Assembly: GCA_019358855.1 (NCBI GenBank)
Contig: JAHHII010000001.1
Coordinates: 613,354-677,353 of the forward strand
DNA length: 64,000 nt
Reading direction: 5' to 3'
Origin: Timaviella obliquedivisa GSE-PSE-MK23-08B
GTDB lineage: Bacteria > Cyanobacteriota > Cyanobacteriia > Elainellales > Elainellaceae
Positions 51,234-61,400 of the stretch are shown one piece after another. A program made the position numbers and the translations under genes. The notes beneath the pieces are model-generated. The model did no database searches. It was given only the letters and a program-made list of their open reading frames with translations, and had not been told where the DNA came from. Every line of letters begins with the position of its first letter. Position 1 is the stretch's first letter.

Positions 51234-51741
51234 AACCTCTCTAATAGCTAATAGCGATGTGAATGACTGTGCGCCGTTAATTTCTCCCGCAACGCGGGGC
51301 TTTGCTCAGTACATGAGTTCTACCACAATACGCTTAAATAGTACATGGGAACTAAAAACATCTTTATGTTCTCAGGATTTAGATCTTTCGTGAGTTGAAG
51401 GTGTGACGCGTAGACGGCAGATTAGAGGAAGGAGCGATCGCCACAAATCCTACTCCTATTCAGCTTTTACATTCTGATAAATTAATAGTCGGTTGTTCAA
51501 GTTCCCCAATTTAAGTTAAATTTAATTAAGATTCGTTCTCAGATAATGAAAGTATCCGCTTCACCGTCTGAATCAACGTGGGTAGCAGATTAGAGTCAAC
51601 AAACTTTTCAGCAGAGTGCCACGCACCCATCCGTAAAGTCTAGTTAACAACAGCAAATTTGTTTGTATCGGAGAACGCAAGGGTTTATATTTTTGCCCGT
51701 AAACTTCGGTCGCATCAATCTTTTAGAGGCAACTTAAGACT
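51234..51741. other. 508-bp divergent intergenic region
   Basis: Between the ParM-like gene (minus) and ftsH (plus). I see no gene or strong hairpin. It must hold both promoters, and could hold a parC-like site for the ParR-like protein, but I see no clear iterons. Confidence 0.4.
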
Positions 51742-53634
51742 ATGAAACTTTCCTGGAGAGTTGTCCTACTGTGGACGTTACCCGTTTTGGTTATTGGCTT
51801 CTTTGTTTGGCAAGGAGCTTTTCCAACCGCCAGCCTTAACATGGGCGGCGCAAGTAACACAGCCAGCACCCGCATGACCTATGGTCGCTTCCTCGACTAT
51901 TTGAACCAAGGTCGAGTGACCAGCGTTGACCTGTTTGAGGGTGGACGAACCGCGATCGTGGAAGCCACTGACCCTGAACTCGACAACCGCGTTCAACGCC
52001 TCCGGGTTGACCTGCCCGGTAATGCGCCTGAGCTAGTCTCCAGGCTGAGAAAAGACAACATTAACTTTGATGTTCACCCACCCCGAGGTGACGGTGCCAT
52101 CTGGGGATTAATTGGCAACCTCATTTTTCCGGTCTTGTTAATTGGGGGGCTATTCTTCTTGTTCCGTCGCTCTAGTAACGTTCCGGGCGGCCCAGGACAA
52201 GCTATGAACTTTGGTAAATCCAAAGCTCGCTTCATGATGGAAGCTAAAACAGGGGTGATGTTTGATGATGTGGCTGGCATTGAAGAAGCTAAGGAAGAGC
52301 TTCAAGAGGTCGTCACCTTCCTTAAAAAGCCCGAGCGCTTTACCGCAGTCGGAGCAAAGATTCCTAAGGGCGTATTGCTGATTGGGCCTCCGGGAACGGG
52401 TAAAACCTTGCTAGCAAAAGCGATCGCGGGTGAGGCAGGTGTGCCCTTCTTCAGCATCTCTGGTTCAGAATTTGTCGAAATGTTTGTCGGCGTAGGGGCT
52501 TCTCGAGTCCGAGATTTATTCAAGAAAGCTAAAGAAAATGCGCCTTGCATCATCTTTATTGATGAAATTGACGCAGTCGGTCGGCAGCGGGGCGCAGGCA
52601 TTGGTGGCGGCAACGATGAGCGGGAACAAACCCTCAACCAATTGTTGACCGAAATGGATGGGTTTGAAGGCAATAATGGCATCATCATTATTGCAGCAAC
52701 AAACCGGGCCGACGTATTGGATTCAGCCCTGCTCCGTCCCGGTCGCTTTGACCGTCAGGTCATGGTCGATCCGCCCGATATTAAAGGTCGGTTAGAGGTG
52801 CTACAAGTACACGCTCGCAACAAGAAGCTGTCGGAAGAAGTTTCTTTAGAAGCGATCGCTCGACGCACCCCCGGTTTCACGGGCGCAGACTTGGCGAATT
52901 TACTCAACGAAGCCGCCATTCTTACTGCTCGTCGTCGCAAAGAAGCCATCACCATGCTAGAGGTTGATGATTCTGTCGATCGCGTTGTTGCAGGAATGGA
53001 AGGCACGCCCTTGGTAGACAGCAAGACTAAGCGCCTGATTGCGTACCACGAAATTGGACATGCGATCGTTGGCAGCTTGATTAAAGACCATGACCCTGTA
53101 CAAAAGGTGACGCTCATTCCTAGAGGGCAAGCCCAAGGCTTAACTTGGTTTACCCCAACCGAAGATCAAGGTCTGATCTCTCGTGCCCAAATCATGGCGC
53201 GAATCTCTGGCGCATTAGGCGGTCGGGCAGCCGAGCAAGAAGTCTTCGGCGATGCTGAAGTGACGACGGGCGCAAGCGGCGACCTGCAAATGGTCAGTGG
53301 TATGGCACGTCAAATGGTGACCCGGTTTGGGATGTCTGACTTAGGGCCTCTGTCGCTAGAGAGCCAGCAAGGCGAGGTGTTCCTAGGGCGCGACTGGATG
53401 AATCGCTCTGACTTCTCTGAGGAAATTGCCACTCGGGTTGATGCCCAAGTCCGCTCTATTGCTGAGCATTGCTATGAAATTGCCTGCAAGCTAGTTCGAG
53501 ACAATCGAACAGCGATCGATCGCCTGGTTGACCTGCTCATTGAGAAGGAAACGATCGATGGTGAAGAGTTCCGGCAGATTTTAGCAGAGTACACCGTGGT
53601 TCCAGAAAAAGACCTGTATGTGCCTCAGCTATAA
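51742..53634 (+). CDS. ftsH: ATP-dependent zinc metalloprotease FtsH
   Basis: A 630-aa protein with two N-terminal TM helices (about 7-26 and 114-135). The AAA domain has Walker A GPPGTGKT, Walker [12 protein letters not shown] and the [12 protein letters not shown]. The protease zinc site is HEIGH with a distal Asp. It degrades damaged membrane proteins; cyanobacteria have four paralogues, including those in photosystem II repair. Which one this is cannot be told safely by eye. Confidence 0.96.
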   Translation: MKLSWRVVLLWTLPVLVIGFFVWQGAFPTASLNMGGASNTASTRMTYGRFLDYLNQGRVTSVDLFEGGRTAIVEATDPELDNRVQRLRVDLPGNAPELVSRLRKDNINFDVHPPRGDGAIWGLIGNLIFPVLLIGGLFFLFRRSSNVPGGPGQAMNFGKSKARFMMEAKTGVMFDDVAGIEEAKEELQEVVTFLKKPERFTAVGAKIPKGVLLIGPPGTGKTLLAKAIAGEAGVPFFSISGSEFVEMFVGVGASRVRDLFKKAKENAPCIIFIDEIDAVGRQRGAGIGGGNDEREQTLNQLLTEMDGFEGNNGIIIIAATNRADVLDSALLRPGRFDRQVMVDPPDIKGRLEVLQVHARNKKLSEEVSLEAIARRTPGFTGADLANLLNEAAILTARRRKEAITMLEVDDSVDRVVAGMEGTPLVDSKTKRLIAYHEIGHAIVGSLIKDHDPVQKVTLIPRGQAQGLTWFTPTEDQGLISRAQIMARISGALGGRAAEQEVFGDAEVTTGASGDLQMVSGMARQMVTRFGMSDLGPLSLESQQGEVFLGRDWMNRSDFSEEIATRVDAQVRSIAEHCYEIACKLVRDNRTAIDRLVDLLIEKETIDGEEFRQILAEYTVVPEKDLYVPQL

Positions 53635-53686
53635 GTCTTGAGTTTCCTTAAGTTTCTAACTGAGTTAGTTAGTCTCAATGGCTCCA

Positions 53687-53732
53687 AACAAAGCCTCTTG
53701 AGTTCCGGAGAATTCAGGGGGCTTTGTTTTTT
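53687..53732 (+). terminator. Terminator after ftsH
   Basis: Stem AACAAAGCC/GGCTTTGTT with a 24-base loop followed by TTTT. Plus-strand orientation, 53 bp after the ftsH stop. Confidence 0.8.
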
Positions 53733-53808
53733 AGTCTTAAAAGAGAGTTATAGAAGCGATCGAACTGAAGAGGCGATCGCATTGAGATGACCCTAAGGAG
53801 TCAATTTT

Positions 53809-54276
53809 CTACTTACAAAGGTACTTTTCCATTGAAAAATTGGTCAACACTACATTATTTCTGGTGATCTGATTTTCATGTAAAGTTTGAAACCCCAGTT
53901 GTTCAAAAAATGGCTGAGCAGTGATGCTGACTTCTACAAAGAATCGCGCTAGCTCAAGGGAATTAGCTTCTTGCTCAAGACGTTGATAAAGCTGTCGTCC
54001 TACGCCCCGGCGTTGATAGAGGTGGTGGCAGTAGAAGCAATCCATATGTCCATTCGGTTCTAATTCCGCGAAACCTGCAATTGCCTCGCTATCGTCGGCA
54101 ACAAAAACAACCCGATTCGCGTAACGCGATAACCAGGTCACTTCATTTGGAATAACGGGTGCCCATGCAGTGACTTGCTCTAGCGTGAAGTCAGCACAAT
54201 TGACAGTGTGGATAGTCGTGTAAAACAACCTTACTATTTGTCCAATGTCAGCAGAAGAAAAGCAACGAATTAGCAT
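53809..54276 (-). CDS. GNAT-family acetyltransferase
   Basis: 155 aa from ATG 54276 (MLIRCFSSADIGQIVRLF), the usual GNAT start; upstream in-frame codons add a Cys-rich stretch that is unlikely. GNAT features are VFVADDSEAIAGFAELEPNG and the acetyl-CoA loop YQRRGVGRQLYQRLEQEA, then FYERLGF-like FFEQLGFQTLH. The closest type is YafP/ElaA-like small-molecule acetyltransferases. Substrate unknown. Confidence 0.88.
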   Translation of the reverse strand: MLIRCFSSADIGQIVRLFYTTIHTVNCADFTLEQVTAWAPVIPNEVTWLSRYANRVVFVADDSEAIAGFAELEPNGHMDCFYCHHLYQRRGVGRQLYQRLEQEANSLELARFFVEVSITAQPFFEQLGFQTLHENQITRNNVVLTNFSMEKYLCK

Positions 54277-54567
54277 TGCCTGATTTCTTTTTATACTTAT
54301 CCCACTGCAAAAATTAGTTGAAGTTTTGTATAAAGCTTTAAAAAGGCATTCAAAGCGTACGTATTTACACTGAATAAAGATGTTTCTCAAATCACTTCAT
54401 GTAAAGCTTTGCCTAAGATTAATAGTTTTCTGTAAGAAGATCTACTGAACTCAGTGTTTAATATCTGAAGGAATCAATGCTTAATACCTAAGTCATTGTC
54501 TTAAAATATTCAACTCTTTGTCTAAAGTCCCTTGCAAAACCTTCCTATTCGAGTAGGCATATCAGTC

Positions 54568-56850
54568 ATGAATTTTCACTTAGCTACCAAAGTTCTGGTT
54601 GTTGATTCGGCAGTAACCGACTATCAAAGCTTGATTGAAAGCGTCGGTACAGATACCGAAGTGATTGTGCTTGAAGCCGAGCAGGATGGCGTAGCGCAAA
54701 TAACTCAGATTTTGGACGATCGCCAAAATATTCAAACTCTGCACATTCTCTCGCACGGGGAATCTGGGTCACTGAAGTTAGGTAATGTCAGCCTCAATTT
54801 GCAGTCTCTCAAACGCTATGCTTCAGCCATTCGCAGTTGGGCAACCGCTTTGGCAGAAAACGCCGATATCTTGCTGTATGGCTGTAAAGTTGCTGCCGGT
54901 GCCTGGGGACAACACTTTGTTGAGCAGCTTAGCACCCTCACTGGGGCTAACATTGCCGCTTCTACTAACCTGACAGGCAGTGCAGCCCTGGGTGGCGACT
55001 GGCATTTAGAATTTACGACGGGAAAATTGCGATCGCCTCTAGCATTCCAGCCCGAGGCTATGAATGCCTACGAAGCAGTTTTAGTCACGTTTCTCAACGA
55101 AACTTTTACAGGCAGTGATGTTACCGATCGCAATTGGTTGTTTGGGGTTGATCAACCTGGTAACCAATCTCGCGCTAACCCTTTTCTAACAGCAAGCCCA
55201 ACCGTTACTGCACCTGCTGGAGGGCTAGCAGGCAACCCAGGCACGCTTGATCCAGTAGGGCAAGGTGTGCTACGGCTCACCAATGTCAGTAATGATCAAG
55301 CTGCCTTTGTGCTTTACAATCGCGCTTTACCAGCTAACGCTGGACTCAGCATTACCTTTGACCTGTTTGCCTATGGGGGCACAGGAGCAGACGGACTCAG
55401 CTTTTTCTTAATTGATGGAGCAGCATCTCCTACAACCGCCGGAGCATTTGGTGGCTCTTTGGGCTATGCCAACCGAACCGATGCCACAGCTTCTCCAGGG
55501 GTACAGGGCGGCTTTATTGGCATTGGCTTTGATGAATTTGGCAACTTCTCAAATCCGAATGAGGGGCGCATAGGAACAGCACCTGGCAGCGGTTTCGTCA
55601 GCGATGCCATAGCCATTCGCGGAAGTGAAGCATCAGGTTATACCTTTCTCACGAACAACCAACTTGCTTTTGGTATTGATACTCCTGGGGCTGGAGTAAC
55701 CCGAGAGCAAGCTCGCCGAAGGGTACGGATTGACATTACGCAGGCAGGTTTACTGTCCGTTCAAATTGACAGCAATCAAGACAATGACTTTAATGATCCG
55801 GGTGAGCGTCCCATTACTAACTTTAATGTTTCTAACATCAATGGTCTAACGCCTGCAACTCTCAAATTCGGCTTCGCTGCTAGCACGGGTAGCCTTACTA
55901 ACTTCCATGAGGTCCGGAACTTATCAATTACTGACGACACCACCGATCCTCTTGTGCCACCGATTGTGCCACCGCCAGTCGTGCCACCGCCAGTCGTGCC
56001 ACCGCCAATTATCAGCCCGCCGCCAAATCCAGGTGAGCGCGACCAAGGCTGTTTGCCAGGAGAAAAAATTGTCGGGAACAATCGAAACAACCGGCTCAGG
56101 GGCGTAGCGTTTCGGGAAGATCCGATCTTTGGACGACGCGGTAACGACAATATCAAGGGTTTGAGCTGTTCAGATAATTTGAATGGTGGCTTGGGGGATG
56201 ATAGGGTTTTCGGCGGTTCTGGCAATGACTTAATTAGAGGGCGACGTGGGCGCGATCGCCTGGTCGGTAATGATGGCAGAGACAGGATTTTGGGTCAGCA
56301 GTCTGATGATGTTATCCGAGGAGGAAAGGGCAATGATGTCATCGACGCTGGGCTAGGCAACGATCGCGTCAACGGCGGACAAGGCAACGACATTATCCGG
56401 GGTCGCCGAGGTCGAGACATTATTAGAGGTGGCAACGGCAATGATATTATTCGGGGTCAAAAGAGTGCCGATAAGCTCTTAGGCGGTAATGGCGATGACA
56501 TAATCACTGGCGGTCAGGGCGATGATTTGATTACGGGTGGACGTGGAAAAGACCTGTTGAACGGCAGAGGTGGAGCCGATCAATTTATCTATCGCAACTT
56601 CAACGAACGGAACGATCGGATCCGGGGGTTCGAGGTCCGTCGCGATTTAATTGTCATCGGTCAAATTTTCTCTGGAGATAACTACCCCAGTTCTCAACCC
56701 TTTGCTGACTATGTCCGACTCTCTCGATTAGGTTCTAACACCATTGTGCGAGTGGATACCAACGGCAGTGCTGCAGGTGGCTTTCAGGCGTTGACGAGGC
56801 TAGAGAACATTGATCCCTCCAGCCTCAGTGAATCTAACTTTGTGTTTTAA
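54568..56850 (+). CDS. DUF4347-lectin-RTX exoprotein
   Basis: A 760-aa protein from ATG 54568. The N-terminal DUF4347 domain (about 5-165) includes TLHILSHGESGSLKLG and DILLYGCKVAAGAWG. An L-type lectin/ConA-like domain (about 170-440) has LSITFDLFAYGGTGADGLSFFLID. A PPP-V repeated hinge (about 455-480) leads to about ten RTX-type nonapeptides (GGNGNDIIRG and similar, unusually Arg-rich, about 510-675) and a C-terminal cap. There is no signal peptide; type I secretion is typical for RTX proteins. Likely surface or matrix adhesin. Confidence 0.88.
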   Translation: MNFHLATKVLVVDSAVTDYQSLIESVGTDTEVIVLEAEQDGVAQITQILDDRQNIQTLHILSHGESGSLKLGNVSLNLQSLKRYASAIRSWATALAENADILLYGCKVAAGAWGQHFVEQLSTLTGANIAASTNLTGSAALGGDWHLEFTTGKLRSPLAFQPEAMNAYEAVLVTFLNETFTGSDVTDRNWLFGVDQPGNQSRANPFLTASPTVTAPAGGLAGNPGTLDPVGQGVLRLTNVSNDQAAFVLYNRALPANAGLSITFDLFAYGGTGADGLSFFLIDGAASPTTAGAFGGSLGYANRTDATASPGVQGGFIGIGFDEFGNFSNPNEGRIGTAPGSGFVSDAIAIRGSEASGYTFLTNNQLAFGIDTPGAGVTREQARRRVRIDITQAGLLSVQIDSNQDNDFNDPGERPITNFNVSNINGLTPATLKFGFAASTGSLTNFHEVRNLSITDDTTDPLVPPIVPPPVVPPPVVPPPIISPPPNPGERDQGCLPGEKIVGNNRNNRLRGVAFREDPIFGRRGNDNIKGLSCSDNLNGGLGDDRVFGGSGNDLIRGRRGRDRLVGNDGRDRILGQQSDDVIRGGKGNDVIDAGLGNDRVNGGQGNDIIRGRRGRDIIRGGNGNDIIRGQKSADKLLGGNGDDIITGGQGDDLITGGRGKDLLNGRGGADQFIYRNFNERNDRIRGFEVRRDLIVIGQIFSGDNYPSSQPFADYVRLSRLGSNTIVRVDTNGSAAGGFQALTRLENIDPSSLSESNFVF

Positions 56851-56874
56851 GCCGCTACATTTTAAGCCGCTACA
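56845..56874. repeat. 15-bp tandem duplication at a convergent gene junction
   Basis: TTTTAAGCCGCTACA occurs twice in a row. The first copy contains the stop of the RTX gene (plus), and the second contains the stop of the decarboxylase gene (minus). Confidence 0.85.
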
Positions 56875-58334
56875 ACGTTGAGGGTGTGCAGATGGCGATC
56901 GGCGCACCCTGTGACAGTGCCCCCTGCTGCCATCACTTGCTGTAAATAAGCGATCGCCCCTTCTGTCACCACTTCTCCCGGAAACAGAACAGGAATTCCG
57001 GGTGGATAGGGACACACGAGTTCGGCGCTAATGCGGTTAGGCGTTTGCTCAATCAGCAAAGTTTCAGCTTTTGCAAAAAAGGCAGAGCGGGGCGTTAAAG
57101 GAGACTTTGTTGAAGCGATCGGAGGGAAGGGTCTAATCTCTATCCGACCGATCGCTCCCTCTGTTGAAGCCCGGTCTGCTAATTTTTTGAATCCGTTGAT
57201 CAAGCGATCGATATCCTGTTCAGTATTTCCCAAAGTCACAATGAACATAAGGTGCTGAAGCCCTGGTAGCTCTGCTGTCACACCCAAAGCTTGATGCAAA
57301 ATTTCATCTGCTTCAAATCCTGTTAGTCCCATCTGAGTGACATCAACCGTCAATCGCGTTGGGTCAAATGCACCGCATCCTGCAGTTGAACCGGCAGGTT
57401 GTAACACTGAAAGTCTAGGAATTTGGCTAATCTGAGTTCTCGCCCTATCAGCCAGTTCCAGAGTTCGGCTCATCAAGGCTTGTCCCTGGGTTGCCATCTG
57501 CTGTCGAGCTGCATCTAAAGATGCCAATAATAAATAGCTGGGGCTAGTAGACTGAACTAGCTGTAACGCTCTGCTGAGGCGCTGCCGATCGATGCGGCAG
57601 CCTTGAACATGCAGCATAGAAGCTTGGGTAAGCGCTGCCAAAACTTTGTGCGTCGATTGCACAGCAATATCGGCTCCCGCAGCCAGGGCAGAAATTGGGA
57701 AGTGGGTATGAAAGACAAAATGAGCGCCGTGAGCTTCATCGACCAGCAGAGGAATGTGGTAATGGTGGGTAATTTGAGCGATCGCCTCAATTTCTCCACA
57801 AGCACCATAGTAAGTTGGGTAAACTATCATCACGGCTTTGGCATCGGGGTGCTGCTCTAGGGTAGTCGCCACTGCCGCCGCCGTTAGGCTATGGGCGATC
57901 CCCCAGTTTGAATCATAGGCAGGCTCAACAAAAATCGGCACCGCGCCCGACAGGATTAGCGCGGCGATCACGGCTTGATGAGCATTTCGAGGCAATATTA
58001 GCTTTTCGCCCGGGTTGCAGGTTGCTAACACCGCTGCCTCAATGCCACAGGTTGTTCCATTTGCCAAGAACCAAGTTTGTTCAGCCCCAAAGGCTGCCGC
58101 AGCCAATACTTGTGCCTGAAGAATTGCCCCCTCTGGCGCAAATAAATTATCAAGCTCTGGTAATTCGGGCAAGTCTGCCTTAAAGACCGCTGCCCCCAGC
58201 AGCACTTTTAATTTTTCTGGCGCACCTTTCCCATGCTTATGCCCCGGCGTATGAAAGGCAGCATGAGGGTGGTCTACTGCTACCTGAAGGGCTTCTAACA
58301 ATGGTGCAGTCGTCTGTGAGATTAGAGTCATCAT
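56862..58334 (-). CDS. Orn/Lys/Arg decarboxylase family protein
   Basis: A 490-aa fold type I PLP enzyme. Motifs: AFHTPGHKHGKG at the N-terminus, FLANGTTCGIEAAVLATC, VDEAHGAHFVFH (PLP Asp) and QSTHKVLAALTQASMLH (PLP Lys). The C-terminal domain has LVCPYPPGIPVLFPGEV. It decarboxylates a basic amino acid to a polyamine or to cadaverine; the substrate is not readable. Start at either of two adjacent ATG codons. Confidence 0.93.
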   Translation of the reverse strand: MMTLISQTTAPLLEALQVAVDHPHAAFHTPGHKHGKGAPEKLKVLLGAAVFKADLPELPELDNLFAPEGAILQAQVLAAAAFGAEQTWFLANGTTCGIEAAVLATCNPGEKLILPRNAHQAVIAALILSGAVPIFVEPAYDSNWGIAHSLTAAAVATTLEQHPDAKAVMIVYPTYYGACGEIEAIAQITHHYHIPLLVDEAHGAHFVFHTHFPISALAAGADIAVQSTHKVLAALTQASMLHVQGCRIDRQRLSRALQLVQSTSPSYLLLASLDAARQQMATQGQALMSRTLELADRARTQISQIPRLSVLQPAGSTAGCGAFDPTRLTVDVTQMGLTGFEADEILHQALGVTAELPGLQHLMFIVTLGNTEQDIDRLINGFKKLADRASTEGAIGRIEIRPFPPIASTKSPLTPRSAFFAKAETLLIEQTPNRISAELVCPYPPGIPVLFPGEVVTEGAIAYLQQVMAAGGTVTGCADRHLHTLNVVAA

Positions 58335-58470
58335 TCATGCTTTTTACAGAAATTATCCATCCTTCTATAAAGTTCTTCTATAAATTTTTCTCTATGCTTA
58401 AGACTTTATGTGTCAGAACAATCATTTCGTAGACCCATAAGGTTAGGTGTAAAGTAGTAGCTTGGCAAAA

Positions 58471-61400
58471 ATGGAGATAAATTCCGGAAGTAACCATTCC
58501 AGCATGACTCTTGCCCCAGACTTTAAAGATTACCTGCGATCGCTCTCTAGCACCTACGAAGATTGGTGGAACCTGTACACGCTTTTCGACTTCGGATTAA
58601 CAGTACAAACGATACAGCCGAAGCAAGCCGATGGAGTTCCTTCCCAAGAAAAAAACGAACGGCTGCCTGTGCTGGAAGGGATTCGCAAGTACGCGGCAAA
58701 CCATGTTCTACTTATTGGACGACCCGGCTCAGGAAAGTCTACTGCCTTAGTAAGGCTTTTACTAGAGGAAGTTAAGCAGACTAGTGTTTCTAGGGAGTCT
58801 AATCTTAGCGCTTCTAAGAAAGCAAAGCTGACCGAATCTAGAATTCCAGTCTTGGTAGAGTTGAAATATTACCAGACATCAATCTTAGACCTAATTCAGG
58901 AAGTTTTTAAGCGGCACGACCTGCTGCTAAGTATTGAGCAAATTGCAGAATTGTTGCGCGATCGCCAGCTTCTTCTCATGCTTGATGCTCTCAACGAGTT
59001 GCCTTCAGAATCTTCCAACAGCGACCTTGCCGCGTTTCGCAAAGTCTATGCGGACACGCCAATGATCTTCACAACCCGCGATTCGGGCTTGGGTACTCAT
59101 CTAGGCATCGAAAAACGCCTTGAAATGCAGCCCCTTACGGAAGCTCAAATGCGCGACTTCGTGCAGGCATACTTGCCTAACTGTAGTGAACAGCTTTTGC
59201 AACGTCTCAAAAATCGCCTCCGAGAATTTGCTCAAACACCCCTTCTTCTCTGGATACTCTGCTCCCTCTTCCAACAAGCTGGCGATGTTCCCCCAAACTT
59301 AGGCTTAGTCTTGCGCCAGTTCGCTCAGGGCTATGAGCGCAATTTAGCAGTTAGAAACTACGATCTAAGCGCACCTGAGGTTAGATCATGGTGGACACCT
59401 ATGCTGCAACATCTAGCCTTTGCCATGATGCAAGGCTCACGAACCGAATTTCGAGCCGCCATTTCTCATCATGAGGGAGAAACTATCCTGACAGAATTTC
59501 TGCAAGGGCGGTGTCACTCGCCTCACGAAATTGCTCATCGCTGTCTTAAAGACCTGCTTGCTCATCACCTCATTCAGGCAGGACGAGGCAATCACATTGA
59601 GTTTCGCCACCAGCTACTTCAGGAGTATTATGCGGCAGAACTTCTTCTGGTTCAGTTGCCCAATCTTAGCCAACAGCAACTTCAAACCCAATATCTTAAC
59701 TATCTTAAATGGACACAGACTGTGTCCCTCATGCTGTCATTAGTAGACAGAGACAGTATAGCCCTTGAGATTATCCAATCTGCCCTACAGGTCGATCTCA
59801 AGTTTGGTGCCAAGCTGGCAGGCGAGGTGCATCCGTCATTTCAACAGCAAGCTATTCAACAAATTGTACAACTGGATCTGCCTCAACTCCTCAAGACCGA
59901 GCTTTTGGGCAGCACCCGCTCAGAATATGTCATGCCAGAACTGCTTAAGGCATTAGAAACAACAGATGCTGTAGTCCGTAGACGCGCCGCTTCTGCCTTA
60001 GGGCAACTCAACAGCGAGGCAGCGATCCTAGGATTGCTAAAAGCCTTAAAGGATCGAGATGCAGGGGTTCGATGCCGCGCCGTGTACGCCTTGGGGCAAG
60101 TGGGCGGCGAAAGTGCAGTTCCAGGACTTCTAAGGGCACTCAAGGACTCGCAGTTGGAGGTGCGGCGGAACGCAGTCTATGCACTAGGAAAACTGGGGAC
60201 TGAGGCGGCGATCGTCGGTTTACTCAAAGCGCTCAAAGATTGTGACTCTGAAGTTCGAGGCAACGCCGCCTCTGCGTTAGGAAGGCTAGGCAGCAAAGAC
60301 TCCATCCCGCGTTTACTCAGAGCCTTAGAGCACGAGAACCCAAACGTGCGCCAGAGTGCTGCTGAAGTGTTGAAACAGCTAGGCAGCGAAGTTGCCATTC
60401 CTGGATTACTGAAAGCTTTAGCAGAACAAGAGCCTGCGGTACAAGGTCATTTTTCTCGGCATTTGAGCAGTGAAACCACCATTTCAGAGTTGTTGAAGGC
60501 GCTAGAGCACCAAAACTCAAATATTCGCTGGAAAGTTGCTGAGGTGCTGGGACAACTGGGCAGCGATACCGCAATTCCCGGCTTACTTAGAGCTCTTGAA
60601 GATCAAGATCCTTCGGTTCGAGAAAGTGCGGCTGAAGCTCTTAGCAAGTTGAGTAGTGAGACCGTTATTCCCGGACTCCTGAATGCTTTAAAGAGTGAAT
60701 ACTCTAATACTCGTCGAAGTGCTGCGGAAGCATTAGGCAGATCAGGCAGTCTGGCAGCCATTCCAGGCTTACTCAATGCTCTTGAAGATGCCAATCTGAT
60801 TGTGCGCGGGCGATCGGCTTCGGCTCTTGGAAAATTGGGCTGCGAGGAGGCAATTCCTGGACTGTTAAAAATCCTTAAGCATCCTGACTCCAATATTCGC
60901 TGGACTGCGGCTTCAGCGCTCAGTAAAATTAGCAGCAAATCTGCTATCCCTGGCTTATTGAAAGCCCTGGAGCACTCAGACTGCAACATTCGCTGGACTG
61001 CGGCTTCAACGCTTGGCAAAATTAGCAGTAAATCTGCTATTCCTGGCTTACTCAAAGCCCTCACCGATCCCGATCTTTACGTCCGGATGGCAGCCGCCTC
61101 TGCACTTGGCAGACTCGATGATAAAGCTGCGGTTTCAGGTCTTCTACGTGCGCTCTCTGACCCCCACCTCGCCGTCCGCCGCAGCGCCGTAGAGGCCTTA
61201 GGGCAACTCAATCATGCGATCGCTATTCCAGCCCTACTCAAAGTTTTGGAAGAAGACCCACACTTAGCAGTCCGGCGCAGCGCAGCGACAGCCCTAGGCA
61301 AGCTAGGCAGTGAGGAGGCAATTCCTGGATTGCTGAAGGCGCTAAAAGACCAAAACCCCGATGTCCGCCGTAGTGCAACGACAGCCCTAGGCAAGTTAGG

